From: Stomoxys calcitrans
Lineage: Eukaryota > Arthropoda > Insecta > Diptera > Muscidae
Assembly (NCBI RefSeq): GCF_963082655.1
Contig: NC_081555.1
Location: 29,807,266 to 29,871,265 of the forward strand
DNA length: 64,000 bases
Reading direction: 5' to 3'
The position numbers and the translations under genes were made by a program. This document shows, piece by piece, positions 36,953 through 48,778 of this stretch (positions are counted from its first letter, which is position 1; every line of letters starts with the position of its first letter). The notes beneath the pieces are model-generated. The model ran no database searches. It saw only the letters and a list, made by a program, of their open reading frames with translations, and was not told the origin of the DNA.

Positions 36953-39127
36953 ACACTATCTTTGCGTATTGTTTCTTTGATTGCACGGCCTTGACATCTT
37001 TTGTCTAACTAAAGAACTACAATGGTGGTTGTATAAAATAACAAAATTCAAGCAGAAAGTTCATGTCTTTGATAAACTAGTACTAGAATTGCAAGTCTTT
37101 GCTACATTTCAAATAAAGTGCTTGTCTTTAATAAAAAGTTTATTAACTACAATAATAAAATAATGGTTTGATTTTATATTAAACAATCCTATATTCAAAA
37201 AAAAATTAATTTGTATTATTTTCTATGTATGTTTTTTTAGTCTATAATTAACGAAAAACATCAACAAAAAAAAAAACAAAAGTATTACATATCAAAATTA
37301 CAAAATTAATTAAACAAAATAGACAACAAGGAAAAACAAATTCTTGGTGTTTCCCTCTTGAAAATAGTAGTCCATTGCGAGTTTTTAATTTCCTTCTTCA
37401 TTTTTTGAACTTCCTGCTCGCACTGAACCACTTTTTCTCGGGCATCAGAAAGTTCAATCAACATTTTTTTCTGGCTCTCTTGCAGTTTGTAGTTTTCAAA
37501 CCATAATTTTAAATTGGCTTGCCTTAATTTGTGGATTTCTTCCAAGAAATTATTCTTATTCACATCCATTTCCTTTCGTTTGGCTTCACTTATTATTATT
37601 TCCATTTCCTTATTACCTTTCCTTTTTTTCTTTTTTTTATTTTCTTTCCAATTACCTCTTCCTTAGGCTTCCACACAGGAATGAATAAAATCGTTTGGAA
37701 GCTCACCCTTTTATAGACTTTTTGTTTGTTATTTTTGTTGCCTTAGTAACATCATTTGACAGGAAAATATGAAAGATTAGTAGCTTTGTTCCGAATGTGT
37801 ATTCAAATTAAGGAATATTAGGTCTGTTACGGAAAATTCAGCTAAAAATCAGAAAAATTTCCGGGCCTGGTCCCAAGATATTGGCCGACGAAAATATTTT
37901 TGATGCATTTTGCGAAAACTTTCTCATTGGGTCCCTCCGTTCGGCTCTGGAAGGATCATGTACAATTCTATTGTCGAACTATAAATATTGTGAGCGCTAG
38001 TTAGCAGTTGAGAGATGTTAGTTACATATGCGTCATAGTTCGCGTCAAATTTGATTTTGGAGGGTTTTGTGAGGGAAATTTGGACGATATATCAGAAAAA
38101 TTTTTGTTTGTTGCATTAGTTGGAGCCTAGACGTCGACTCTTCGCAAAAGTATGCATTCATCTAGATATAGTGTTAACCAATAGGTGTGTGTAATCTCAA
38201 GACCCTAGGTGGTCCAGGTCTCGAGATAGAGGAAAATTCAACTAAAAATCAGAAACATTTTCTATGTTGGATTTGTTGAAAAATATACATCGAAAATCCA
38301 CGATATTTAGCATGTATATAGATATAGTGATAGCCTATCTGTGGGTGTAATCTCAAGACCCTAGGCGGACAAAGTTCCATGATCTAGGAAAATTCGACCA
38401 ATTAACTTTTTTTGCATTTTTCCAAATTTGCACGATCTTGATGAAACTTTGCAAGTAAATAGAGGAAGTTCTTACCTATACGTCGATGTAAATCTCAAGA
38501 CCCTAAGTGGTCCGGGCCCCGAGATATAGGCCGACGAAAATATTTTTGACGAATTTTGAGAAAAGTTTTTAATCGGCTCTTGGAAGGCTCATTTACAAGC
38601 TTATTGTCGAACTATATTTGGTGGGCGGTGGTTAGCAGTTGACAGATGTGTCATAGCACGCGCCAAATTTGATTTTAGATGGTTTGGGCGGGAAAATTCG
38701 ACGAAAAATTAGAAAAAAATTGTTTGAACTCAGGCATTCAGCGACAAAAGCACACATGGCTATGGCGCCCTGTGGTCATTAGAGAGAAACTAACCACCAC
38801 ACATGATCCCACGATTAATAAATTGGTATTGTATGCCTTTGCTACATTTCAAATGAAAGGTACATGTCTTTGCTACACTTCGTATAAAAAGGTGATTGTC
38901 TTTGCTACATTAATTTTATTTGGATGTAGCAAAGACATACACTTTGTTACTAAAATATAACTGAAAAGTAGTGTTTTCACTAACGTCATCTGGCATCCAA
39001 AAGGCACAATAGAATGTACGCATTTTTTGACCATCGACATCTGCTAACCACTCCTTGCAACTAAATATAACTGAGAGATGCCATTTTTAGCTGCGACACC
39101 TGGCATCCAAAAGGCGACACCTGGCAT
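36953..39127. repeat. Satellite A unit 18
   Basis: Type CATTTTGCG; near copy of unit 17 in the tail (TTTTAGCTGCGAC at 39086). GAATAAAATCG at 37682 alters the distal initiator-like hexamer. ORF copy at 37306-37605 is unchanged. Confidence 0.9.
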
Positions 39128-40013
39128 ACACTATCTTTGCGTATTGTTTCTTTGATTGCACGGCCTTGACATCTTTTGTCTAACTAAAGAACTACAATGG
39201 TGGTTGTATAAAATAACAAAATTCAAGCAGAAAGTTCATGTCTTTGATAAACTAGTACTAGAATTGCAAGTCTTTGCTACATTTCAAATAAAGTGCTTGT
39301 CTTTAATAAAAAGTTTATTAACTACAATAATAAAATAATGGTTTGATTTTATATTAAACAATCCTATATTCAAAAAAAATTAATTTGTATTATTTTCTAT
39401 GTATGTTTTTTTAGTCTATAATTAACGAAAAACATCAACAAAAAAAAAAAACAAAAGTATTACATATCAAAATTACAAAATTAATTAAACAAAATAGACA
39501 ACAAGGAAAAACAAATTCTTGGTGTTTCCCTCTTGAAAATAGTAGTCCATTGCGAGTTTTTAATTTCCTTCTTCATTTTTTGAACTTCCTGCTCGCACTG
39601 AACCACTTTTTCTCGGGCATCAGAAAGTTCAATCAACATTTTTTTCTGGCTCTCTTGCAGTTTGTAGTTTTCAAACCATAATTTTAAATTGGCTTGCCTT
39701 AATTTGTGGATTTCTTCCAAGAAATTATTCTTATTCACATCCATTTCCTTTCGTTTGGCTTCACTTATTATTATTTCCATTTCCTTATTACCTTTCCTTT
39801 TTTTCTTTTTTTTATTTTCTTTCCAATTACCTCTTCCTTAGGCTTCCACACAGGAATGAATGAAATCGTTTGGAAGCTCACCCTTTTATAGACTTTTTGT
39901 TTGTTATTTTTGTTGCCTTAGTAACATCATTTGACAGGAAAATATGAAAGATTAGTAGCTTTGTTCCGAATGTGTATTCAAATTAAGGAATATTAGGTCT
40001 GTTACGGAAAATT
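39128..40013. repeat. Satellite A unit 19, truncated at the B junction
   Basis: Ends after TTACGGAAAATT, where other units continue CAGCTAAAAATC or TAGCTAAAAATC. The retained 886 bp includes an unchanged ORF (39481-39780) and promoter-like motifs and shows no sign of decay up to the breakpoint. Confidence 0.92.
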
Positions 40014-40699
40014 GCAAGTCCCATGTTTTTTCTTCAAAAAACAAGCTCAAAATCGCATAATTAATATTGGAAAAATGGTAAAAAAAATCGAGGTGAGTTT
40101 GAAATTGCTGTAACATTGTTAGTTTTGCGAATTTCAAAATTCTGAGGACACCGTTGGATTCGTCAGGAAAATCCCTTTCTGTAATGGTGCTGGACGAAGC
40201 AATACTCTTTCCTATTTCCTTGAAAACTTTAGAGTATTACTTCAAAATCGCATAATTAATATCCAAAAAATTCAAAAAAAAACAACGTGAGTTTGCATTT
40301 GCTGTAACTTCCTTAGTTTTGCAAACTTCACAATTTTTCAGACACCGTTGGATTCGTGGGGAAAATCTCTTTCCGTAGTGGTGCTGGATGAAGGAATATT
40401 GTAAAGTTTTCTATGGAAAACATCGCAAAAACCAAATCTATTTTGGCGTAAAAATTCAAGGTCAATAACGCTGTATCTCCTTCATTTTTTCGAATTTCGA
40501 TCATTTTCCAGCATTCCGCAGTTCGAAATTCGAAAACGATTCGAACAATAAACAAAATTACGTGAAATTTCACATTTTATTTTTTTGCATTTTTTTAGCA
40601 AAGCCTAACCCCTTATGAAATTTTTCAATTTTTGATGCGAAAAAATTTTTCGAGTTGAGTATACAGTATTGTAGATTATTGCAAAAAAATCGGATTAGT
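40014..40699. repeat. Satellite B monomer 1 (long)
   Basis: 686 bp. Starts exactly at GCAAGTCCCATG at the junction with satellite A. One TCAAGGTCA copy only (12-bp contraction near 40460). Its AAAACAACG and GCATTTGCTG variants recur in monomers 12 and 17. Confidence 0.88.
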
Positions 40700-41139
40700 G
40701 CAAGTCCCATGTTTTTTCTTTAAAAAACAAGCTCAAAATCGCATAATTTATATTGGAAAAATGGTAAAAAAATCGAGGTGAGTTTGAAATTGCTGTAACA
40801 TTGTTAGTTTTGCGAATTTCAAAATTCTGAGGACACCGTTGGATTCGTCAGGAAAATCCCTTTCTGTAATGGTGCTGGACGAAGCAATACTCTTTCCTAT
40901 TTCCTTGAAAACTTTAGAGAATTGCTTCAAAATCGCATAATTAATATCCAAGAAATTCAAAAAAACCAACGTGAGTTTGCAATTGCTGTAACTTCCTTAG
41001 TTTTGCAAACCTCAAAATGTTTCAGACACCGTTGGATTCGTGGGGAAAATCTCTTTCCGTAGTGGTGCTGGATGAAGGAATATTGTAAAGTTTTCTATGG
41101 AAAACATCGCAAAAACCAAATCTATTTTGGCGTAAAAAT

Positions 41140-41160
41140 TCAAGGTCATTTTCAAGGTCA
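41140..41160 (+). promoter_or_regulatory. Paired TCAAGGTCA motifs (reference copy in satellite B)
   Basis: TCAAGGTCA at 41140-41148 and 41152-41160. This matches YCAAGGYCR, the known binding site of FTZ-F1/SF-1-type nuclear receptors. About fifteen B segments keep the pair, a few keep one copy after a 12-bp contraction, and monomers 14, 15 and 19 are degraded. Binding is an inference from motif identity only. Confidence 0.35.
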
Positions 41161-41182
41161 ATAACGCTGTAACTCCTTCATT

Positions 41183-41232
41183 TTTTCGAATTTCGATCAT
41201 TTTCCAGCATTCCGCAGTTCGAAATTCGAAAA
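41183..41232. repeat. B-monomer hairpin (reference copy)
   Basis: TTTTCGAATTTCGA at 41183-41196 and its exact reverse complement at 41219-41232, with a 22-nt spacer. Repeated in nearly every B monomer; disrupted in monomer 7 (43808) and at the decayed right edge. Confidence 0.75.
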
Positions 41233-41344
41233 CGATTCGAACAATAAACAAAATTACGTGAAATTTCACATTTTATTTTTTTGCATTTTTTTAGCAAAGC
41301 CTAACCCCTTATGAAATTTTTCAATTTTTGATGCGAAAAAATTT

Positions 41345-41785
41345 TAAAAATGGTAAAAAAAATCGAGGTGAGTTTGAAATTGCTGTAACATTGTTAGTTT
41401 TGCGAATTTCAAAATTCTGAGGACACCGTTGGATTCGTGGGGAAAATTTCTTTCCGTAGTGGTGCTGGATGAAGGAATATTGTAAAGTTTTCTATGGAAA
41501 ACATCGCAAAAACCAAATCTATTTTGGCGTAAAAATTCAAGGTCATTTTCAAGGTCAATAACGCTGTAACTCCTTCATTTTTTCGAATTTCGATCATTTG
41601 CCAGCATTCCGCAGTTCGAAATTCGAAAAAGATTCGAACAATAAACAAAATTACGTGAAATTTCACATTTTATTTTTTTGCATTTTTTTAGCAAAGTCTA
41701 ATGAAATTTTTCAATTTTTGATGCGAAAAAATTTTTCGAGTTGAGTATACAGTATTGTAGATTATTGCAAAAAAATCGGATTAGT
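41345..41785. repeat. Satellite B monomer 3 (short, left end deleted)
   Basis: 441 bp; lacks the GCAAGTCCCATG start because of the fusion with monomer 2. Also lost about 9 bp in AGCAAAGTCTAATGAAA near 41696. Confidence 0.85.
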
Positions 41786-42277
41786 GCAAGTCCCATGTTT
41801 TTTCTTCAAAAAACAAGCTCAAAATCGCATAATTAATATTGGAAAAATGGTAAAAAAAATCGAGGTGAGTTTGAAATTGCTGTAACATTGTTAGTTTTGC
41901 GAATTTCAAAATTCTGAGGACACCGTTGGATTCGTGGGGAAAATCTCTTTCCGTAGTGGTGCTGGATGAAGGAATATTGTAAAGTTTTCTATGGAAAACA
42001 TCGCAAAAACCAAATCTATTTTGGCGTAAAAATTCAAGGTCAATAACGCTGTAACTCCTTCATTTTTTCGAATTTCGATCATTTTCCAGCATTCCGCAGT
42101 TCGAAATTCGAAAACGATTCGAACAATAAACAAAATTACGTGAAATTTCACATTTTATTTTTTTGCATTTTTTTAGCAAAGCCTTACCCCTTATGAAATT
42201 TTTCAATTTTTGATGCGAAAAAATTTTTCGAGTTGAGTATACAGTATTGTAGATTATTGCAAAAAAATCAGATTAGT
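41786..42277. repeat. Satellite B monomer 4 (short)
   Basis: 492 bp. One half-repeat is missing and the TCAAGGTCA pair is contracted to one copy (about 42036). Private GCCTTACCCC. Confidence 0.88.
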
Positions 42278-42782
42278 GCAAGTCCCATGTTTTTTCTTCA
42301 AAAAACAAGCTCAAAATCGCATAATTAATATTGGAAAAATGGTAAAAAAAATCGAGGTGAGTTTGAAATTGCTGTAACATTGTTAGTTTTGCGAATTTCA
42401 AAATTCTGAGGACACCGTTGGATTCGTGGGGAAAATTTCTTTCCGTAGTGGTGCTGGATGAAGGAATATTGTAAAGTTTTCTATGGAAAACATCGCAAAA
42501 ACCAAATCTATTTTGGCGTAAAAATTCAAGGTCATTTTCAAGGTCAATAACGCTGTAACTCCTTCATTTTTTCGAATTTCGATCATTTTCCAGCATTCCG
42601 CAGTTCGAAATTCGAAAACGATTCGAACAATAAACAAAATTACGTGAAATTTCACATTTTATTTTTTTTGCGTTTTTTTAGCAAAGCCTAACCCCTTATG
42701 AAATTTTTCAATTTTTGATGCGAAAAAATTTTTCGAGTTGAGTATACAGTATTGTAGATTATTGCAAAAAAATCGGATTAGT
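42278..42782. repeat. Satellite B monomer 5 (short)
   Basis: 505 bp with the paired TCAAGGTCA motif intact. Preceded by AAAATCAGATTAG rather than AAAATCGGATTAG. Confidence 0.88.
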
Positions 42783-43478
42783 GGAAGTCCCATGTTTTTT
42801 CTTCAAAAAACAAGCTCAAAATCGCATAATTAATATTGGAAAAATGGTGAAAAAATCGAGGTGAGTTTGAAATTGCTGTAACATTGTTAGTTTTGCGAAT
42901 TTCAAAATTCTGAGGACACCGTTGGATTCGTCAGGAAAATCCCTTTCTGTAATGGTGCTGGACGAAGCAATACTCTTTCCTATTTCCTTGAAAACTTTAG
43001 AGTATTACTTCAAAATCGCATAATTAATATCCAAGAAATTCAAAAAAACCAACGTGAGTTTGCAATTGCTGTAACTTCCTTAGTTTTGCAAACTTCACAA
43101 TTTTTCAGACACCGTTGGATTCGTGGGGAAAATCTCTTTCCGTAGTGGTGCTGGATGAAGGAATATTGTAAAGTTTTCTATGGAAAACATCGCAAAAACC
43201 AAATCTATTTTGGCGTAAAAATTCAAGGTCATTTTCAAGGTCAATAACGCTGTAACTCCTTCATTTTTTCGAATTTCGATCATTTTCCAGCATTCCGCAG
43301 TTCGAAATTCGAAAACGATTCGAACAATAAACAAAATTACGTGAAATTTCACATTTTATTTTTTTGCATTTTTTTAGCAAAGCCTAACCCCTTATGAAAT
43401 TTTTCAATTTTTGATGCGAAAAAATTTTTCGAGTTGAGTATACAGTATTGTAGATTATTGCAAAAAAATCGAATTAGT
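42783..43478. repeat. Satellite B monomer 6 (long)
   Basis: 696 bp; starts GGAAGTCCCATG. Used as the reference for the half-repeats: GACACCGTTGGATTCGT occurs at 42915 and again at 43108, 193 bp apart. Confidence 0.88.
42915..43300. repeat. 193-bp half-repeats inside long B monomers (reference monomer 6)
   Basis: Two diverged tandem segments, each with CAAAATCGCATAATTAATAT, GTGAGTTTG, TTGCTGTAAC, TTAGTTTTGC and GACACCGTTGGATTCGT. The last motif, 17 bp, is identical at 42915 and 43108. Short monomers have exactly one fused half ending in this motif. Confidence 0.8.
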
Positions 43479-43982
43479 GCAAGTCCCATGTTTTTTCTTC
43501 AAAAAACAAGCTCAAAATCGCATAATTAATATTGGAAAAATGGTAAAAAAAATCGAGGTGAGTTTGAAATTGCTGTAACATTGTTAGTTTTGCGAATTTC
43601 AAAATTCTGAGGACACCGTTGGATTCGTGGGGAAAATCTCTTTCCGTAGTGGTGCTGGATGAAGGAATATTGTAAAGTTTTCTATGGAAAACATCGCAAA
43701 AACCAAATCTATTTTGGCGTAAAAATTCAAGGTCATTTTCAAGGTCAATAACGCTGTAACTCCTTCATTTTTTCGAATTTCGATCATTTTCCAGCATTCC
43801 GCAGTTCGAAATTCGGAAACGATTCGAACAATAAACAAAATTACGTGAAATTTCACATTTTATTTTTTTGCATTTTTTTAGCAAAGCCTTACCCCTTATG
43901 AAATTTTTCAATTTTTGATGCGAAAAAATTTTTCGAGTTGAGTATACAGTATTGTAGATTATTGCAAAAAAATCGGATTTTT
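43479..43982. repeat. Satellite B monomer 7 (short)
   Basis: 504 bp; private GAAATTCGGAAACG at 43808 breaks one base of the hairpin arm. Ends GGATTTTT in place of GGATTAGT. Confidence 0.88.
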
Positions 43983-44680
43983 GCAAGTCCCATGTTTTTT
44001 CTTCAAAAAACAAGCTCAAAATCGCATAATTAATATTGGAAAAATGGTAAAAAAAATCGAGGTGAGTTTGAAATTGCTGTAACATTGTTAGTTTTGCGAA
44101 TTTCAAAATTCTGAGGACACCGTTGGATTCGTCAGGAAAATCCCTTTCTGTAATGGTGCTGGACGAAGCAATACTCTTTCCTATTTCCTTGAAAACTTTA
44201 GAGAATTGCTTCAAAATCGCATAATTAATATCCAAGAAATTCAAAAAAACCAACGTGAGTTTGCAATTGCTGTAACTTCCTTAGTTTTGCAAACTTCACA
44301 ATTTTTCAGACACCGTTGGATTCGTGGGGAAAATCTCTTTCCGCAGTGGTGCTGGATGAAGGAATATTGTAAAGTTTTCTATGGAAAACATCGCAAAAAC
44401 CAAATCTATTTTGGCGTAAAAATTCAAGGTCATTTTCAAGGTCAATAACGCTGTAACTCCTTCATTTTTTCGAATTTCGATCATTTTCCAGCATTCCGCA
44501 GTTCGAAATTCGAAAACGATTCGAACAATAAACAAAATTACGTGAAATTTCACATTTTATTTTTTTTGCGTTTTTTTAGCAAAGCCTAACCCCTTATGAA
44601 ATTTTTCAATTTTTGGTGCAAAAAAATTTTTCGAGTTGAGTATACAGTATTGTAGATTATTGCAAAAAAATCGGATTAGT
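43983..44680. repeat. Satellite B monomer 8 (long)
   Basis: 698 bp. TTTCCGCAGTGG (44338) is shared with monomer 10. GGTGCAAAAAAATT at the end recurs in monomer 15. Confidence 0.88.
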
Positions 44681-45364
44681 GCAAGTCCCATGTTTTTTCT
44701 TCAAAAAACAAGCTCAAAATCGCATAATTAATATTGGAAAAATGGTAAAAAAAATCGAGGTGAGTTTGAAATTGCTGTAACATTGTTAGTTTTGCGAATT
44801 TCAAAATTCTGAGGACACCGTTGGATTCGTCAGGAAAATCCCTTTCTGTAATGGTGCTGGACGAAGCAATACTCTTTCCTATTTCCTTGAAAACTTTAGA
44901 GTATTACTTCAAAATCGCATAATTAATATCGAAGAAATTCAAAAAAACCAACGTGAGTTTGCAATTGCTGTAACTTCCTTAGTTTTGCAAACTTCACAAT
45001 TTTTCAGACACCGTTGGATTCGTGGGGAAAATCTCTTTCCGTAGTGGTGCTGGATGAAGGAATATTGTAAAGTTTTCTATGGAAAACATCACAAAAACCA
45101 AATCTATTTTGGCGTAAAAATTCAAGGTCAATAACGCTGTATCTCCTTAATTTTTTCGAATTTCGATCATTTTCCAGCATTCCGCAGTTCGAAATTCGAA
45201 AACGATTCGAACAATAAACAAAATTACGTGAAATTTCACATTTTATTTTTTTGCATTTTTTTAGCAAAGGCTAACCCCTTATGAAATTTTTCAATTTTTG
45301 ATGCGAAAAAATTTTTCGAGTTGAGTATACAGTATTGTAGATTATTGCAAAAAATCGGATTAGT
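44681..45364. repeat. Satellite B monomer 9 (long, contracted motif)
   Basis: 684 bp; single TCAAGGTCA. CTGTATCTCCTTAATT and CAAAGGCTAACC are shared with monomer 10. Confidence 0.88.
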
Positions 45365-46060
45365 GCAAGTCCCATGTTTTTTCTTCAAAAAACAAGCTCA
45401 AAATCGCATAATTAATATTGGAAAAATGGTAAAAAAAATCGAGGTGAGTTTGAAATTGCTGTAACATTGTTAGTTTTGCGAATTTCAAAATTCTGAGGAC
45501 ACCGTTGGATTCGTCAGGAAAATCCCTTTCTGCAATGGTGCTGGACGAAGCAATACTCTTTCCTATTTCCTAGAAAACTTTAGAGAATTGCTTCAAAATC
45601 GCATAATTAATATCCAAAATATTCAAAAAAACCAACGTGAGTTTGCAATTGCTGTAACTTCCTTAGTTTTGCAAACTTCACAATTTTTCAGACACCGTTG
45701 GATTCGTGGGGAAAATCTCTTTCCGCAGTGGTGCTGGATGAAGGAATATTGTAAAGTTTTCTATGGAAAACATCGCAAAAACCAAATCTATTTTGGCGTA
45801 AAAATTCAAGGTCATTTTCAAGGTCAATAACGCTGTATCTCCTTAATTTTTTCGAATTTCGATCATTTTCCAGCATTCCGCAGTTCGAAATTCGAAAACG
45901 ATTCGAACAATAAACAAAATTACGTGAAATTTCACATTTTATTTTTTTGCATTTTTTTAGCAAAGGCTAACCCCTTATGAAATTTTTCAATTTTTGATGC
46001 GAAAAAATTTTTCGAGTTGAGTATACAGTATTGTAGATTATTGCAAAAAATCGGATTAGT
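45365..46060. repeat. Satellite B monomer 10 (long)
   Basis: 696 bp; close relative of monomer 9 in the right half, with the paired TCAAGGTCA intact and CCAAAATATTC in the middle. Confidence 0.88.
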
Positions 46061-46685
46061 GCAAGTCCCATGTTTTTTCTTCAAAAAACAAGCTCAAAAT
46101 CGCATAATTAATATTGGAAAAATGGTAAAAAAAATCGAGGTGAGTTTGAAATTGCTGTAACATTGTTAGTTTTGCGAATTTCAAAATTCTGAGGACACCG
46201 TTGGATTCGTGGGGAAAATCTCTTTCCGTAGTGGTGCTGGATGAAGGAATATTGTAAAGTTTTCTATGGAAAACATCGCAAAAACCAAATCTATTTTGGC
46301 GTAAAAATTCAAGGTCATTTTCAAGGTCAATAACGCTGTAACTCCTTCATTTTTTCGAATATATGTAATATTGTAAAGTTTTCTATGGAAAACATCGCAA
46401 AAACCAAATCTATTTTGGCGTAAAAATTCAAGGTCATTTTCAAGGTCAATAACGCTGTAACTCCTTCATTTTTTCGAATTTCGATCATTTTCCAGCATTC
46501 CGCAGTTCGAAATTCGAAAACGATTCGAACAATAAACAAAATTACGTGAAATTTCACATTTTATTTTTTTTTTGCATTTTTTAGCAAAGGCTAACCCCTT
46601 ATGAAATTTTTCAATTTTTGATGCGAAAAAATTTTTCGAGTTGAGTATACAGTATTGTAGATTATTGCAAAAAAATCGGATTAGT
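46061..46685. repeat. Satellite B monomer 11 (short plus 119-bp duplication)
   Basis: 625 bp. AATATTGTAAAG at 46248 recurs at 46367 after the filler ATATGT, so the CATCGC-to-TTTTTCG segment is present twice. First member of the five-monomer higher-order repeat. Confidence 0.88.
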
Positions 46686-47384
46686 GCAAGTCCCATGTTT
46701 TTTCTTCAAAAAACAAGCTCAAAATCGCATAATTAATATTGGAAAAATGGTAAAAAAAATCGAGGTGAGTTTGAAATTGCTGTAACATTGTTAGTTTTGC
46801 GAATTTCAAAATTCTGAGGACACCGTTGGATTCGTCAGGAAAATCCCTTTCTGTAATGGTGCTGGACGAAGCAATACTCTTTCCTATTTCCTTGAAAACT
46901 TTAGAGTATTACTTCAAAATCGCATAATTAATATCCAAAAAATTCAAAAAAAAACAACGTGAGTTTGCATTTGCTGTAACTTCCTTAGTTTTGCAAACTT
47001 CACAATTTTTCAAACACCGTTGGATTCGTGGGGAAAATCTCTTTCCGTAGTGGTGCTGGGTGAAGGAATAGTGTAAAGTTTTCGATGAAAAACATCGCAA
47101 AAACCAAATCTATTTTGGCGTAAAAATTCAAGGTCATTTTCAAGGTCAATAACGCTGTAACTCCTTCATTTTTTCGAATTTCGATCATTTTCCAGCATTC
47201 CGTAGTTCGAAATTCGAAAACGATTCGAACAATAAACAAACTTACGTGAAATTTCACATTTTATTTTTTTTGCATTTTTTTAGCAAAGCCTAACCCCTTA
47301 TGAAATTTTTCAATTTTTGATGCGAAAAAATTTTTCGAGTTGAGTATACAGTATTGTAGATTATTGCAAAAAAATCGGATTAGT
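46686..47384. repeat. Satellite B monomer 12 (long)
   Basis: 699 bp; GGTGAAGGAATAGTG with TTTTCGATG, TTTCAAACACC and CATTCCGTAG. Second member of the higher-order repeat. Confidence 0.88.
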
Positions 47385-48081
47385 GCAAGTCCCATGTTTT
47401 TTCTTCAAAAAACAAGCTCAAAATCGCATAATTAATATTGGAAAAATGGTAAAAAAATCGAGGTGAGTTTGAAATTGCTGTAACATTGTTAGTTTTGCGA
47501 ATTTCAAAATTCTGAGGACACCGTTGGATTCGTCAGGAAAATCCCTTTCTGTAATGGTGCTGGACGAAGCAATACTCTTTCCTATTTCCTTGAAAACTTT
47601 AGAGTATTGCTTCTAAATCGCATAATTAATATCCAAAATATTCAAAAAAACCAACGTGAGTTTGCAATTGCTGTAACTTCCTTAGTTTTGCAAACTTCAC
47701 AATTTTTCAGACACCGTTGGATTCGTGGGGAAAATCTCTTTCCGTAGTGGTGCTGGGTGAAGGAATAGTGTAAAGTTTTCGATGAAAAACATCGCAAAAA
47801 CCAAATCTATTTTGGCGTAAAAATTCAAGGTCATTTTCAAGGTCAATAACGCTGTAACTCCTTCATTTTTTCGAATTTCGATCATTTTCCAGCATTCCGT
47901 AGTTCGAAATTCGAAAACGATTCGAACAATAAACAAACTTACGTGAAATTTCACATTTTATTTTTTTTGCATTTTTTTAGCAAAGCCTAACCCCTTATGA
48001 AATTTTTCAATTTTTGATGCGAAAAAATTTTTCGAGTTGAGTATACAGTATTGTAGATTATTGCAAAAAAATCGGATTAGT
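47385..48081. repeat. Satellite B monomer 13 (long)
   Basis: 697 bp; GGTGAAGGAATAGTG plus GCTTCTAAATCGC (47610). Third member of the higher-order repeat. Confidence 0.88.
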
Positions 48082-48778
48082 GCAAGTCCCATGTTTTTTC
48101 TTCAAAAAACAAGCTCAAAATCGCATAATTAATATTGGAAAAATGGTAAAAAAAATCGAGGTGAGTTTGAAATTGCTGTAACATTGTTAGTTTTGCGAAT
48201 TTCAAAATTCTGAGGACACCGTTGGATTCGTCAGGAAAATCCCTTTCTGTAATGGTGCTGGACGAAGCAATACTCTTTCCTATTTCCTTGAAAACTTTAG
48301 AGTATTGCTTCAAAATCGCATAATTAATATCCAAAATATTCAAAAAAACCAACGTGAGTTTGCAATTGCTGTAACTTCCTTAGTTTTGCAAACTTCACAA
48401 TTTTTCAGACACCGTTGGATTCGTGGGGAAAATCTCTTTCCGTAGTGGTGCTGGATGAAGGAATATTGTAAAGTTTTCTATGGAAAACATCGCAAAAACC
48501 AAATCTATTTTGGCGTAAAAATTCAAGGTCATTTTTAAGGTCAATAACGCTGTAACTTCTTCATTTTTTCGAATTTCGATCATTTTCCAGCATTCAGCAG
48601 TTCGAAATTCGAAAACGATTCGAACAATAAACAAAATTACGTGAAATTTCACATTTTATTTTTTTGCATTTTTTTAGCAAAGCCTAACCCCTTATGAAAT
48701 TTTTCAATTTTTGATGCGAAAAAATTTTTCGAGTTGAGTATACAGTATTGTAGATTATTGCAAAAAAATCGGATTAGT
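48082..48778. repeat. Satellite B monomer 14 (long)
   Basis: 697 bp; CATTTTTAAGGTCA (48531) damages the second TCAAGGTCA, and CATTCAGCAG at 48590 is diagnostic. Fourth member of the higher-order repeat. Confidence 0.88.

Larger units (their letters stand above)
1..40013. repeat. Satellite A array, left block (~2175-bp units)
   Basis: Eighteen complete head-to-tail units and the first 886 bp of a nineteenth. The phase used here starts each unit at ACACTATCTTTGCG. Unit lengths read from that landmark run from 2165 to 2179 bp, and length differences come mostly from A/T homopolymers. Units differ by scattered substitutions and short indels. They fall into two main sequence types at mid-unit (CATTTTGCG with CTTTCTCATTGGG, or CAGTTTGCG with CTTCCTTATTGGGG), mixed in mosaic order. 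No unrelated sequence interrupts this block. The family is not one I recognise by name. Confidence 0.97.
40700..41344. repeat. Satellite B monomer 2 (long, right end deleted)
   Basis: 645 bp. Runs normally to GATGCGAAAAAATTTT, then is joined directly to AAAAATGGTAAAA of the next monomer, so the TCGAGTTGAGTATAC tail is missing. Confidence 0.85.

Noticed and set aside
1..40013. Collapsed or over-expanded assembly of one unit
   Set aside because: Units carry distinct private variants and shared-variant patterns that an assembler would not invent. Copy number could still be wrong, and the junction at 40013 deserves read support.
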